A stretch of DNA of 31,662 nt from RGEC01 sp964626685 (GTDB taxonomy: Bacteria > Bacteroidota > Bacteroidia > NS11-12g > UBA955), in contig CAZVJY010000020.1 of assembly GCA_964626685.1 (NCBI GenBank), positions 1 to 31,662 on the forward strand, in the 5' to 3' direction. The translations under genes were made by a program, and so were the position numbers. The notes below the pieces were generated by a model, which worked only from the letters and a program-made list of their open reading frames with translations, ran no database searches and had not been told where the DNA came from. Below are positions 24,778 to 31,662 of the stretch, one piece after another; the stretch's first letter is position 1, and the number at the start of each line of letters is the position of its first letter.

Positions 24778-25094
24778 GCCAACCTATATCACGCAATGCG
24801 GAAACCCGCGATCTAAGAAATTTGGAAGCAGAAACCGAAAACGTTTATCTGTCAGCTGTTGTTATCTCCAAGCGTGCCAACCAGATTGCAGAACGCCAAA
24901 AAGAAGAACTCCGCAATCGCCTGGAGCCTTTCGTAAATGATACTGACAACCTGGAAGAAATTCAGGAAAACCGCGAACAGATTGAAATTTCGCTGATGTA
25001 CGAAAGACAGCCCAAGCCTACCCTGCTTGCCACCCAGGAGTTTGCCGAAGGCAAAACTTACTGGCGTATGCCCGATGCCAACACCGGAAAATAA
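24774..25094 (+). CDS. rpoZ: RNA polymerase omega subunit (Bacteroidota type)
   Basis: 106-residue protein of the Bacteroidota RpoZ/Omega family; it helps assemble and stabilise the beta' subunit. The core helix VYLSAVVISKRANQIAERQK (residues about 24-43) corresponds to the conserved omega helix, followed by an acidic linker and the ending FAEGKTYWRMP. Sequence similarity to the E. coli omega is low, so the identification rests on the core helix and on its place between bamD and coaBC. Its ATG overlaps the bamD stop by four bases, and the first 20 bases of coaBC lie inside its last codons. Confidence 0.85.
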   Translation: MSQPISRNAETRDLRNLEAETENVYLSAVVISKRANQIAERQKEELRNRLEPFVNDTDNLEEIQENREQIEISLMYERQPKPTLLATQEFAEGKTYWRMPDANTGK

Positions 25095-26301
25095 ACCGTT
25101 AAAAATTATACTGGGGGTAACAGGCGGCATTGCTGCCTACAAAATCCCTATGCTTATTCGGCTGTTCAAAAAGAATGGCTGTGAGGTGCAGGTTATTATG
25201 ACGCCTTCGGCAGAAAGGTTTGTAACTCCTGAAACGCTATCTGTGCTCTCTGAACGTCAGGTTCTTTGCGATTTTTTTGACCCATCCACCGGCATGTGGA
25301 ACAACCACGTGGATTTCGGATTGTGGGCTGATGCCTTGTTTATTGCCCCTGCTACTGCAACCACCATTGGTAAAATGGTACAAGGCATTGCTGACAATCT
25401 GCTACTTGCCACCTATTTATCGGCACGTTGTCCGGTAATCGTTGCACCCGCAATGGATCTTGACATGTACGCCCATGATTCAGTTACCGAAAATCTTCAG
25501 GTATTGGAAACGCGGGGTGTACACATCATTCCTGCAGATGATGGTCCACTGGCAAGTGGATTATCCGGGCCGGGAAGACTTCCTGAACCCGAAGCCCTTT
25601 ATTCTGAATTCATGAAAATCATGAATCCGGAATTACCCCTTAAAGGTAAGCAGGTATTGGTAAGTGCAGGTCCTACATATGAACCCATAGACCCGGTGAG
25701 GTTTATTGGAAACCACTCCAGTGGAAAAATGGGCTATGCTGTGGCTGAAGCTTTTCAAAAGGCAGGAGCTTCTGTTACGCTGGTTTCAGGGCCCGTTGCT
25801 TTGCAAGCCCCTAAAAATGTTGAACGAATTAACGTTCAGACGGCTGAAGAAATGAGAGATGCATGCCTAACCCATTCCAAAATCGCAGATATCATAGTAA
25901 TGGCCGCGGCAGTAGCAGACTACAAGGTGGCAAACCAGGCAGATGAGAAAATCAAGAAATCAGAAAAACTGACACTGAATCTGGTAAAAAATCCGGATAT
26001 CCTGAAGGAACTGGGTTCATCAAAAACAAACCGACAGACACTGATTGGATTTGCACTTGAAACGAATAATGCGGAATCCTATGCCAAAGAAAAAATCAGC
26101 CGTAAAAATCTGGATTTCATTGTGCTAAATTCACTGGCTGACGAAGGTGCAGGATTTGGACATGACACCAATAAAGTTAGTCTGTTTGATAAACACGGAG
26201 CCGCAAAATCATTTCCATTGCTTTCAAAAAAGGTGGTGGCAGAACTAATCGTAAAACAAGCCATACATTACCACTTTTCGGGTAATTTTGCAGATATATG
26301 A
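25075..26301 (+). CDS. coaBC: Bifunctional CoaBC: phosphopantothenoylcysteine synthetase/decarboxylase
   Basis: Performs two successive steps of coenzyme A synthesis: joining cysteine to 4'-phosphopantothenate (CoaB part) and decarboxylating the product (CoaC part, FMN-dependent). The 408-residue protein opens with KIILGVTGGIAAYKIP and has VIMTPSA, NNHVDFGLWADALFIAPATATT (active-site histidine and flavin contacts) and PAMDLDMY in the CoaC half. The CoaB half follows from residue about 185 with VLVSAGPTYEPIDPVRFIGN, AAAVADYK and KKSEKLTLNLVKNPDIL. A start at 25027 would overlap rpoZ more and add an unrelated 16-residue tail, so the ATG at 25075 is preferred. It overlaps both neighbours (20 bases with rpoZ, 4 with the next gene). 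Confidence 0.94.
   Translation: MPTPENKPLKIILGVTGGIAAYKIPMLIRLFKKNGCEVQVIMTPSAERFVTPETLSVLSERQVLCDFFDPSTGMWNNHVDFGLWADALFIAPATATTIGKMVQGIADNLLLATYLSARCPVIVAPAMDLDMYAHDSVTENLQVLETRGVHIIPADDGPLASGLSGPGRLPEPEALYSEFMKIMNPELPLKGKQVLVSAGPTYEPIDPVRFIGNHSSGKMGYAVAEAFQKAGASVTLVSGPVALQAPKNVERINVQTAEEMRDACLTHSKIADIIVMAAAVADYKVANQADEKIKKSEKLTLNLVKNPDILKELGSSKTNRQTLIGFALETNNAESYAKEKISRKNLDFIVLNSLADEGAGFGHDTNKVSLFDKHGAAKSFPLLSKKVVAELIVKQAIHYHFSGNFADI
26283..26290 (+). promoter_or_regulatory. -7-like element inside the end of coaBC
   Basis: TAATTTTG fits TAnnTTTG and ends seven bases before the ATG of the PorD-like gene. No -33 TTG is seen at the right distance. It may be an internal promoter or chance. 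Confidence 0.25.
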
Positions 26302-27194
26302 AAAAATCCGGCCTGATATTTTGTTTTTTTCTGACGCTGATTACGCATCTCAGTGCGCAGGAGATAAAGGCCAATGTGCAGGTCATTGCGCCAAGCCTGC
26401 AGCTTACCAATAAACAAATCCTGACCACACTTCAGACTTCCATTCAGCAGTTCATCAACTCGCGCAAATGGACGGAAGACGCTTTTGAAGCTCGTGAGAA
26501 AATTGAAATGTCGCTTTTTCTGGAAGTGAAGAGAATTACCAATGCTTCAGACTTTGTTGCGACCCTACAGGTGCAAAGCACACGCCCGGTATTCGGGAGT
26601 AACTACAAGACAACAGTTTTTACTTTTAACGATGAGGATGTTGCTTTTGCCTACAGGGAGTTCGAGCCACTGGATTTTCAGGAAAACCAAAATGTGAATG
26701 ACCTTACAAGCCTGCTTGCCTTTTATGTATATATGGCACTCGGATATGATTATGACAGTTTTGGAGAGCTTGGCGGATCGTTGTTTTTTCAGAAGGCCCA
26801 AAATATTGGCGGGCTAATGCAAGGAAAACCAGGCTGGAATCAAGGTGACGGAAAAGGCCAGCGAAATCGCTTTAACCTCATTGACGGGGTAAACAACAAC
26901 CGCTTTCTGGCTGCAAGAAAACTAACGTACCTCTATCACCGCAAAGGCATGGACCGAATGGCAGAAAATACAGATCTCGCGAGAGCAGAGATTACAGCTT
27001 CCATCAAAAGCCTGGAGGAATTATTTACATTGAGTCCCAACAACCTGATAACGCGGGTTTTCTTCTCTACCAAATGGCCAGAAATCGTGGAAATATACAA
27101 GCAAGCCCCGGTGATTGAGAAGAATAACATCCTGGAATTGCTGCGTAAAATGGATAGCCAAAACAGCAACCGTTACGAAAAAATCAAAGCGTGA
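26298..27194 (+). CDS. DUF4835 family protein (T9SS PorD-like)
   Basis: 298-residue exported protein with a signal peptide (KKSGLIFCFFLTLITHLSAQ, cleavage expected after SAQ). The mature start EIKANVQVIAPSLQLTNKQILTTLQTSIQQFINSRKW is the DUF4835 signature (in two pieces: VIAPSLQ and the FINSRKW block), followed by YDYDSFGELGGSLFFQKAQNI and FLAARKLTYLYHRKGMDRM. As I recall, the family is annotated PorD, linked to type IX secretion, which fits the T9SS cargo seen at 5187-5858; the exact role is unclear. It overlaps coaBC and aroB by four bases each. In many Bacteroidota recN follows this gene; here aroB does. Confidence 0.85.
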   Translation: MKKSGLIFCFFLTLITHLSAQEIKANVQVIAPSLQLTNKQILTTLQTSIQQFINSRKWTEDAFEAREKIEMSLFLEVKRITNASDFVATLQVQSTRPVFGSNYKTTVFTFNDEDVAFAYREFEPLDFQENQNVNDLTSLLAFYVYMALGYDYDSFGELGGSLFFQKAQNIGGLMQGKPGWNQGDGKGQRNRFNLIDGVNNNRFLAARKLTYLYHRKGMDRMAENTDLARAEITASIKSLEELFTLSPNNLITRVFFSTKWPEIVEIYKQAPVIEKNNILELLRKMDSQNSNRYEKIKA

Positions 27195-28228
27195 TTTGCA
27201 TTACACACAACCTTACTGAAACGGTAAGCGATTATCTGGAGCGTACTAAACCGGACAAGATTTTCTTGCTATGTGATGCCGAAACAAAAAAACATTGTCT
27301 GCCCCGCATTTCCCATCTCCCCTTCAATCATTTGTTAGAAGTTCCTTCAGGCGAATCTGCGAAAAACCTGGAAACCTGTGAGCGGTTATGGAGCGAACTG
27401 TCGGAAAACGACGCAACAAGAAAGTCTGTACTATTTTGTCTCGGCGGCGGCAGCATTACAGATCTAGGAGGCTTTGTAGCATCTGTATATCAGCGTGGAG
27501 TTGCTGTAGTTTATATCCCAACCACACTCTTATGCATGGTGGATGCAGGTATTGGAGGCAAAAACGGCATCAACCTGGGCGGGTTGAAAAATTACCTGGG
27601 AACCTTCCGCTTGCCAGATGCCATCTTTATTGATCCCATTTTTTTACTCTCCCTTTCAAAAGAAGAATGGAAAAACGGAAAAGCTGAAGTGATTAAGCAC
27701 GCATTGCTGTCAGGAAAAGGATGGGATGACATTCAAGAGAAAGGATTCCCTGAAAAAGATGATATCCCCGCCTGGACAAAGATTATAGAAACCAACACGC
27801 AGTTCAAACTGCAAATAACAACCGCGGATTTTGCGGAGAATAACATACGTGCTATGCTCAACTTTGGACATACCGCTGCGCATGCTTTGGAAACGCTCTA
27901 TTTGAAAAAAGGTAAAGTACTCGCACACGGCCGTGCGGTGGCCGCCGGAATGGTTATTGAAACGATGGCTGCAGAAGCCCTGCAAGTTTGTGAAAAAGGA
28001 TTATCAGTTGCAATTAAAAACATCGTTTCACCCATTTTTGAACAGGTTAACTATACTGACAAAGATATTTCTGAATTGAACCTTACCGCAGCAAAAGACA
28101 AGAAATCGGTATCAGGAAAGGTGGTTTGCAGTCTTGTTTCAGCCATTGGTAAACCCTGTGAACCAATCAGCATTCCCGAGCCCATCATGACAAAGGCATG
28201 GTTGCAATATATGCATGAGACTCTATAG
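27191..28228 (+). CDS. aroB: 3-dehydroquinate synthase
   Basis: Second enzyme of the shikimate pathway; converts DAHP to 3-dehydroquinate using NAD+ and a divalent metal. The 345 residues include LGGGSITDLGGFVASVYQRG (NAD-binding loop), PTTLLCMVDAGIGGKNGIN, an EVIKHALL helix, the metal ligand helix NFGHTAAHALE and LAHGRAVAAGM, so all expected signatures are present. The start is a GTG that overlaps the previous stop by four bases (GTGA); no better in-frame ATG lies near. The C-terminus overlaps aroA by 14 bases. The clustering with aroA and aroC suggests coordinated production of the pathway's early, sixth and seventh steps. Confidence 0.94.
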   Translation: MICITHNLTETVSDYLERTKPDKIFLLCDAETKKHCLPRISHLPFNHLLEVPSGESAKNLETCERLWSELSENDATRKSVLFCLGGGSITDLGGFVASVYQRGVAVVYIPTTLLCMVDAGIGGKNGINLGGLKNYLGTFRLPDAIFIDPIFLLSLSKEEWKNGKAEVIKHALLSGKGWDDIQEKGFPEKDDIPAWTKIIETNTQFKLQITTADFAENNIRAMLNFGHTAAHALETLYLKKGKVLAHGRAVAAGMVIETMAAEALQVCEKGLSVAIKNIVSPIFEQVNYTDKDISELNLTAAKDKKSVSGKVVCSLVSAIGKPCEPISIPEPIMTKAWLQYMHETL

Positions 28229-29426
28229 TAAAACGGATTACGCTAAACACACAGTCGTATTCCTGCCGGGCTCAAAGAGCATCTCTCACCGGGTGTTGAT
28301 TGCAGCTGCTTCGTGCGGGCAGACACATGAACCGCCGCAAGGCTTATCAGATTCTGACGACACACTACACCTGCTCACTGCATTGCAAAAAAGCCATGAC
28401 TCACAGTTCTTTTTTGAGGATGGTGCAACTCCCCTGCATTTTTTCATGGCTTTTGCTGCAGCAAAAAGACTGATTTGCTCATTGTCCGGTTCCGACCGTC
28501 TTATGCGACGCCCCCATGGTGATTTGACAGACGCACTGAAACAATGTGGCGCAGTAGTGTCAGAAAACAATGGGCAAATATGCATAGAAAAGGGCATGAC
28601 CGGATTCAGTCAAATACGGGTAAACGGTTCAAAAAGCAGTCAGCATATCTCAGCCATGATGCTTGTGGCACCGCTTTTCCCAGGTCAAAAGGAAATTGTG
28701 CTTATAAACAAACCTGCTTCCTTCCCGTATATAAGATTAACGGCAGATATAATGCATATTTTTGGCGTTAATACCGATGTAAGCGAAGAAAGAATTCTGA
28801 TTGAAGACAGTAGTTACCAGCAGCCTGTATCCTTTCATGTGGAGCCGGACTGGTCTGCAGCAGCTTTTTTTTATTCGCTGGTAGCATGTTGCTCAGGGAT
28901 TAGTATTCTACTCAAAGGATTACGATTAAACAGCATACAGGGAGATGCTATCCTGTCCAATTTCTACCAGGAACTGGGGGTTTCCTCAACCCAAACTGAG
29001 GCTGGTGTTTATATAAGCAATATTGGGCAAGTCAATTCCAATCCGGCTTTCAACCTGATACATTACCCGGACTGTGCCCCTGCACTGATGGCAACCTGTG
29101 CTTATCTGCGCATCAATGCCTCATTTACAGGCCTGGAAAACCTTGCGCTAAAGGAAAGTAACCGACTTGAAGCCATGACAGTAAATCTTCAGCAAACAGG
29201 GGCTGACATTATCTTTCGTGATGGAGCCCACTTTTTATCGTACCCTGAAAACATGTTTAAGAGTACAGAGCTTAATGTTAAAACACATGGCGATCACCGC
29301 ATTGCCATGGCGATGGCCGTTTTTGGCCTCAAAAACATTGTGAATATTGACAATCCGGAATGCGTTAGTAAATCTTTTCCTGGTTTTTGGCAACAATGGA
29401 TCCCTTGGTTCAATATAGACCGTTAA
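28215..29426 (+). CDS. aroA: 3-phosphoshikimate 1-carboxyvinyltransferase (EPSP synthase)
   Basis: Transfers the enolpyruvyl group of phosphoenolpyruvate to shikimate 3-phosphate. The 403 residues are slightly short for the family (usually nearer 430), mainly through tight loops in the first domain. Key motifs remain: GSKSISHRVLIAAA near residue 16, SSQHISAMML, LALKESNRLEAM and THGDHRIAMAMAVFG. The usual NGSGTTMR-type loop is replaced by DGATPLHFFMAF and the RPM loop by LMRRPHGDL, both within the range of Bacteroidota members. The ATG lies 14 bases inside aroB, so translation is coupled. The stop is followed after 11 bases by aroC. Confidence 0.92.
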   Translation: MRLYSKTDYAKHTVVFLPGSKSISHRVLIAAASCGQTHEPPQGLSDSDDTLHLLTALQKSHDSQFFFEDGATPLHFFMAFAAAKRLICSLSGSDRLMRRPHGDLTDALKQCGAVVSENNGQICIEKGMTGFSQIRVNGSKSSQHISAMMLVAPLFPGQKEIVLINKPASFPYIRLTADIMHIFGVNTDVSEERILIEDSSYQQPVSFHVEPDWSAAAFFYSLVACCSGISILLKGLRLNSIQGDAILSNFYQELGVSSTQTEAGVYISNIGQVNSNPAFNLIHYPDCAPALMATCAYLRINASFTGLENLALKESNRLEAMTVNLQQTGADIIFRDGAHFLSYPENMFKSTELNVKTHGDHRIAMAMAVFGLKNIVNIDNPECVSKSFPGFWQQWIPWFNIDR

Positions 29427-29431
29427 ATTTG
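29424..29431 (+). promoter_or_regulatory. -7-like element before aroC
   Basis: TAAATTTG begins at the aroA stop codon and ends six bases before the aroC ATG. The nearest upstream TTG (29405) leaves only 16 bases of spacer, so an internal promoter is possible but unproven. Confidence 0.25.
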
Positions 29432-29437
29432 TAAAGA

Positions 29438-30523
29438 ATGGCCTCTAACTCCATTGGAAGTATCTTCAAGGTAAGCAGCTTCGGCGAAAGCCACGGTAAA
29501 GGTGTGGGAGTTTTGCTGGATGGAGTCCCTGCAGGGATTTTAATTGATAATCACTTCATCTCCATAGCCCTGCGCCGCAGAAGGCCGGGGCAAAGCAAAA
29601 TCACGACCGAGCGGAAGGAACTTGATGAATTTCAGATTCTCTCCGGTGTTTTTGAGAACAAAACACTGGGCAGTCCGATTTGTATTTGGATACCTAATAC
29701 TGATCAGCAATCTGCCGATTATGAGCATCTTAAATCAGTCTATCGGCCCGGCCATGCCGACTTTACGTATGATACCAAATATGGTTTCAGAGATTATCGC
29801 GGCGGTGGCAGAAGCAGCGCCAGAATAACAGCTGGCTGGGTTGCGGCAGGAGCTTTAGCAGAACTTGCATTAAAACAACTCTATCCTAAAATAAATATTG
29901 TTGCCTGGACCAAGCAAATACACAACATCACTGCCAATCCGACGATAACTCCCAAAAACAGAGACCAAGTAGAAATCAATATCGTCCGTTGTCCGGATGC
30001 ACAGGCCGCATCCATGATGGAATCGGCTATATTGATCGCAAAAAATGAGGGAGACTCACTGGGTGGGGTTATCGGTTGTCTTATTGAAAACCTTCCGGCA
30101 GGTTTGGGAGAACCGGTATTCGATAAGTTATCGGCACGACTGGCACAAACGATGATGAGCATCAATGCAGTAAAAGGTTTTCACCTTGGAGACAATCATG
30201 CTGCGCTGAAAGGTTCAGAAATGAATGACGTGTTTATCTCAAAAGAGGAAGAAATTATCACGGCTACAAACCACTCAGCAGGAATTCAAGGCGGTATTTC
30301 CAATGGCATGCCCATTATTTTTGATGTATTTTTTAAACCGACATCAACCATTCGTAAAACGCAACAAACAGTGGACAAAGATGGAAACAATGTTGTGTTA
30401 TCCGCTGAAGGCAGACACGATCCCTGTGTATTGCCAAGGGCTGTCCCAATTGTGGAAGCCATGGCTGCTATTACCTTGTTGGATTTAGTTTTACTCGACA
30501 GGGTATCCCGCATTAACCTCTAA
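29438..30523 (+). CDS. aroC: Chorismate synthase
   Basis: Last step of the shikimate pathway: forms chorismate from EPSP with reduced FMN as cofactor. The 361-residue protein shows all three family signatures: FGESHGKGVGVLLDGVPAG near the start, RRRPGQSKITTERKE, and RGGGRSSARITAGWVAAG around residues 121-140; the histidine in FGESHG and AEGRHDPCVLPRAVP near the end are the catalytic sites. The start ATG is unambiguous, 11 bases after aroA. It is followed by mazG after 22 bases. Complete and well conserved. Confidence 0.96.
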   Translation: MASNSIGSIFKVSSFGESHGKGVGVLLDGVPAGILIDNHFISIALRRRRPGQSKITTERKELDEFQILSGVFENKTLGSPICIWIPNTDQQSADYEHLKSVYRPGHADFTYDTKYGFRDYRGGGRSSARITAGWVAAGALAELALKQLYPKINIVAWTKQIHNITANPTITPKNRDQVEINIVRCPDAQAASMMESAILIAKNEGDSLGGVIGCLIENLPAGLGEPVFDKLSARLAQTMMSINAVKGFHLGDNHAALKGSEMNDVFISKEEEIITATNHSAGIQGGISNGMPIIFDVFFKPTSTIRKTQQTVDKDGNNVVLSAEGRHDPCVLPRAVPIVEAMAAITLLDLVLLDRVSRINL

Positions 30524-30533
30524 TGGTTATGGT

Positions 30534-30541
30534 TACCTTTG
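30534..30541 (+). promoter_or_regulatory. -7-like element before mazG
   Basis: TACCTTTG is a full match to TAnnTTTG and ends four bases before the ATG. The -33 position holds ATTA (18-base spacer) rather than TTG, so the promoter is only partial. Confidence 0.35.
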
Positions 30542-30545
30542 CCAC

Positions 30546-31334
30546 ATGAATCGCAAAGAAACCCTCAATCAATTTGACCGATTGCTAAACATCATGGATG
30601 AACTCCGTGAAAAATGTCCATGGGACAAAGAACAATCTTGGGAAAGTATAAGACATTTAAGCATTGAAGAAATTTATGAATTGAGTGATGCGATTCTGGA
30701 TAAAAATGTTCAAGAAGTTAAAAAAGAACTAGGTGATATACTTTTACATATCGTTTTTTACAGCAAGATTGCCGATGAGAACCGTTTTTTTAATACTGGC
30801 AATGTTATTGATGAATTGTGCAATAAACTTATAAGACGCCATCCTCATATATACGGTACTGTTCAAGCCAATGATACTGAAACAGTAAAGGCTAACTGGG
30901 AACAAATTAAATTACAGGAAAAAGGTTCAGAGAAAAAAAGCGTTCTTCAGGGCTTGCCAAAAAGTATGCCCTCAATGGTAAAAGCTTACAGAATGCAGGA
31001 AAAGGTTTCCAGTGTTGGTTTTGACTGGGATACGGCGGAGGAAGCTTTTGTAAAGGTGAAAGAAGAATTGAATGAATTTGAAACAGCAGAAAATTCAGAA
31101 GAAAAACATAAGGAGTTTGGTGATTTACTTTTTGCATTAATAAACTATGCACGTAAAAGTGGAATAAATCCTGATGATGCTCTCGAACTAACCAATATTA
31201 AATTTAAACGCAGGTTTGAATACATAGAAAGCAAAGCAGCTGAGGCCGGGAAAAAACTAACGGACATGACACTATCAGAAATGGATGTATTTTGGGACGC
31301 GGCTAAATCAGAAGAAAGGATTGGCAAGAAATAA
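30546..31334 (+). CDS. mazG: Nucleoside triphosphate pyrophosphohydrolase MazG
   Basis: House-cleaning enzyme that hydrolyses (deoxy)nucleoside triphosphates, including damaged ones, to monophosphates and pyrophosphate. The 262 residues contain two tandem MazG domains: the first with CPWDKEQSWESI, SIEEIYELSDAI and KKELGDILLHIVFYSKIA, the second with SSVGFDWDTAEEAFVKVKEE and the EFGDLLFALINYAR helix. The EExxE and ExxD metal ligands are present in both halves. Length is typical of the E. coli type. It ends the plus-strand block and converges with the rRNA operon; it is visibly A+T-richer than the aro genes but otherwise ordinary. Confidence 0.94.
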   Translation: MNRKETLNQFDRLLNIMDELREKCPWDKEQSWESIRHLSIEEIYELSDAILDKNVQEVKKELGDILLHIVFYSKIADENRFFNTGNVIDELCNKLIRRHPHIYGTVQANDTETVKANWEQIKLQEKGSEKKSVLQGLPKSMPSMVKAYRMQEKVSSVGFDWDTAEEAFVKVKEELNEFETAENSEEKHKEFGDLLFALINYARKSGINPDDALELTNIKFKRRFEYIESKAAEAGKKLTDMTLSEMDVFWDAAKSEERIGKK

Positions 31335-31396
31335 GATGTTTGCATCTAGTACCTAAGTATAAAGAATCTTAGCAGTTTTTTGACTATCTAATAAAC

Positions 31397-31423
31397 AAAA
31401 AAAACCCGCACAAGGCGGGCTTT
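31397..31423 (-). terminator. Intrinsic terminator of the rRNA operon
   Basis: On the minus strand AAAGCCCGC pairs with GCGGGTTTT around a CTTGT loop and runs into eight Ts. It lies six bases after the 5S end. The A-run on the other side may also let it stop plus-strand transcripts from mazG. Confidence 0.8.
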
Positions 31424-31428
31424 AAAAG

Positions 31429-31540
31429 GTTGGCGACGACATACTTTCCCAGGTGTTACCCCAGTATCATCTGCGCTGCAGGGCTTAACTTCTCTGTTCG
31501 GGATGGGAAGAGGTGGACACCTGCGCCATAGTCACCATAA
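31429..31540 (-). rRNA. rrf: 5S ribosomal RNA
   Basis: The minus strand reads ATGGTGACTATGGCGCAGG at the 5' side, CCCATCCCGAACAGAGAAG in the middle and GGGAAAGTATGTCGTCGCC at the 3' side, all standard 5S segments. The length is near 112 bases; the ends are estimated from the terminal helix and may be off by a few bases. Confidence 0.93.
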
Positions 31541-31599
31541 GATCTTAAATGGTCAATGACAAATGTTGGAAATAAGCAATGACGATATTCATTATAAAT

Positions 31600-31662
31600 T
31601 GGTAAGCTTACGGGTAATTAGTACTACTCGGCTATGACATTACTGCCTTTACACCTGTAGCC
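31600..31662 (-). rRNA. rrl: 23S ribosomal RNA, 3' end (partial)
   Basis: The minus strand carries the conserved 3' segment with ATAGCCGAGTAGTACTAATT followed by CCGTAAGCTTACC. The gene runs off the right edge of the window. The 3' boundary is estimated; about 60 bases separate it from 5S, and no tRNA is seen in that spacer. Confidence 0.9.

Noticed and set aside
25027..25074. Upstream start for CoaBC at 25027
   Set aside because: The 16 added residues are just rpoZ in another frame; the conserved domain begins soon after the ATG at 25075.

Overview
The window looks like a chromosomal segment of a member of the Bacteroidota. Supporting signs are a type IX secretion C-terminal sorting domain, a PorD/DUF4835 lipoprotein-pathway neighbourhood, the Bacteroidota-type RNA polymerase omega gene, several TAnnTTTG (-7) / TTG (-33) promoters of the Bacteroidota sigma factor, and start codons that mostly lack Shine-Dalgarno sequences. 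The genus cannot be named from the sequence alone.

Layout from left to right. (1) 1-3283, minus strand: a DUF6671 zinc-ribbon protein, then a SbtA-type bicarbonate permease followed closely by dihydroorotase. (2) 3284-3636 is a non-coding stretch ending in a strong promoter that drives two secreted proteins on the plus strand (3721-5858): a sulfatase-modifying-factor-fold protein and a short T9SS cargo protein. (3) 5863-14572, minus strand: a compact glycogen operon in the order debranching enzyme, GT4 glycosyltransferase, GH57 glucanase, and a 1393-residue fusion of GT3 glycogen synthase with GT35 glucan phosphorylase. (4) 14744-15596 is the most unusual region: a DUF433/DUF5615 toxin-antitoxin pair, with its own promoter, lies between two 111-bp copies of the 3' end of mfd. 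One copy is the live end of mfd; the other is a detached remnant upstream of the glycogen operon. The copies differ almost only at synonymous sites. (5) 15487-23803, minus strand: mfd, and an operon of split transketolase N half, secreted VWA protein, transketolase C half and a polytopic GT-C-like membrane protein. (6) 23971-31334, plus strand: bamD, rpoZ, coaBC, porD-like, aroB, aroA, aroC and mazG, mostly with overlapping ends. (7) 31397-31662: rRNA operon terminator, 5S rRNA and the 3' end of 23S rRNA, minus strand, converging on mazG.

Functional themes: glycogen synthesis and breakdown are held in one transcription unit with synthase and phosphorylase on one polypeptide; late shikimate-pathway steps (AroB, AroA, AroC) follow a conserved housekeeping block for outer-membrane assembly, transcription, CoA synthesis and T9SS; bicarbonate uptake is paired with pyrimidine synthesis. 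No phage, CRISPR array, integrase or transposase gene is seen. The best candidate for something new is the mfd 3'-end insertion carrying the toxin-antitoxin pair; the VWA gene wedged between the two transketolase halves is second.
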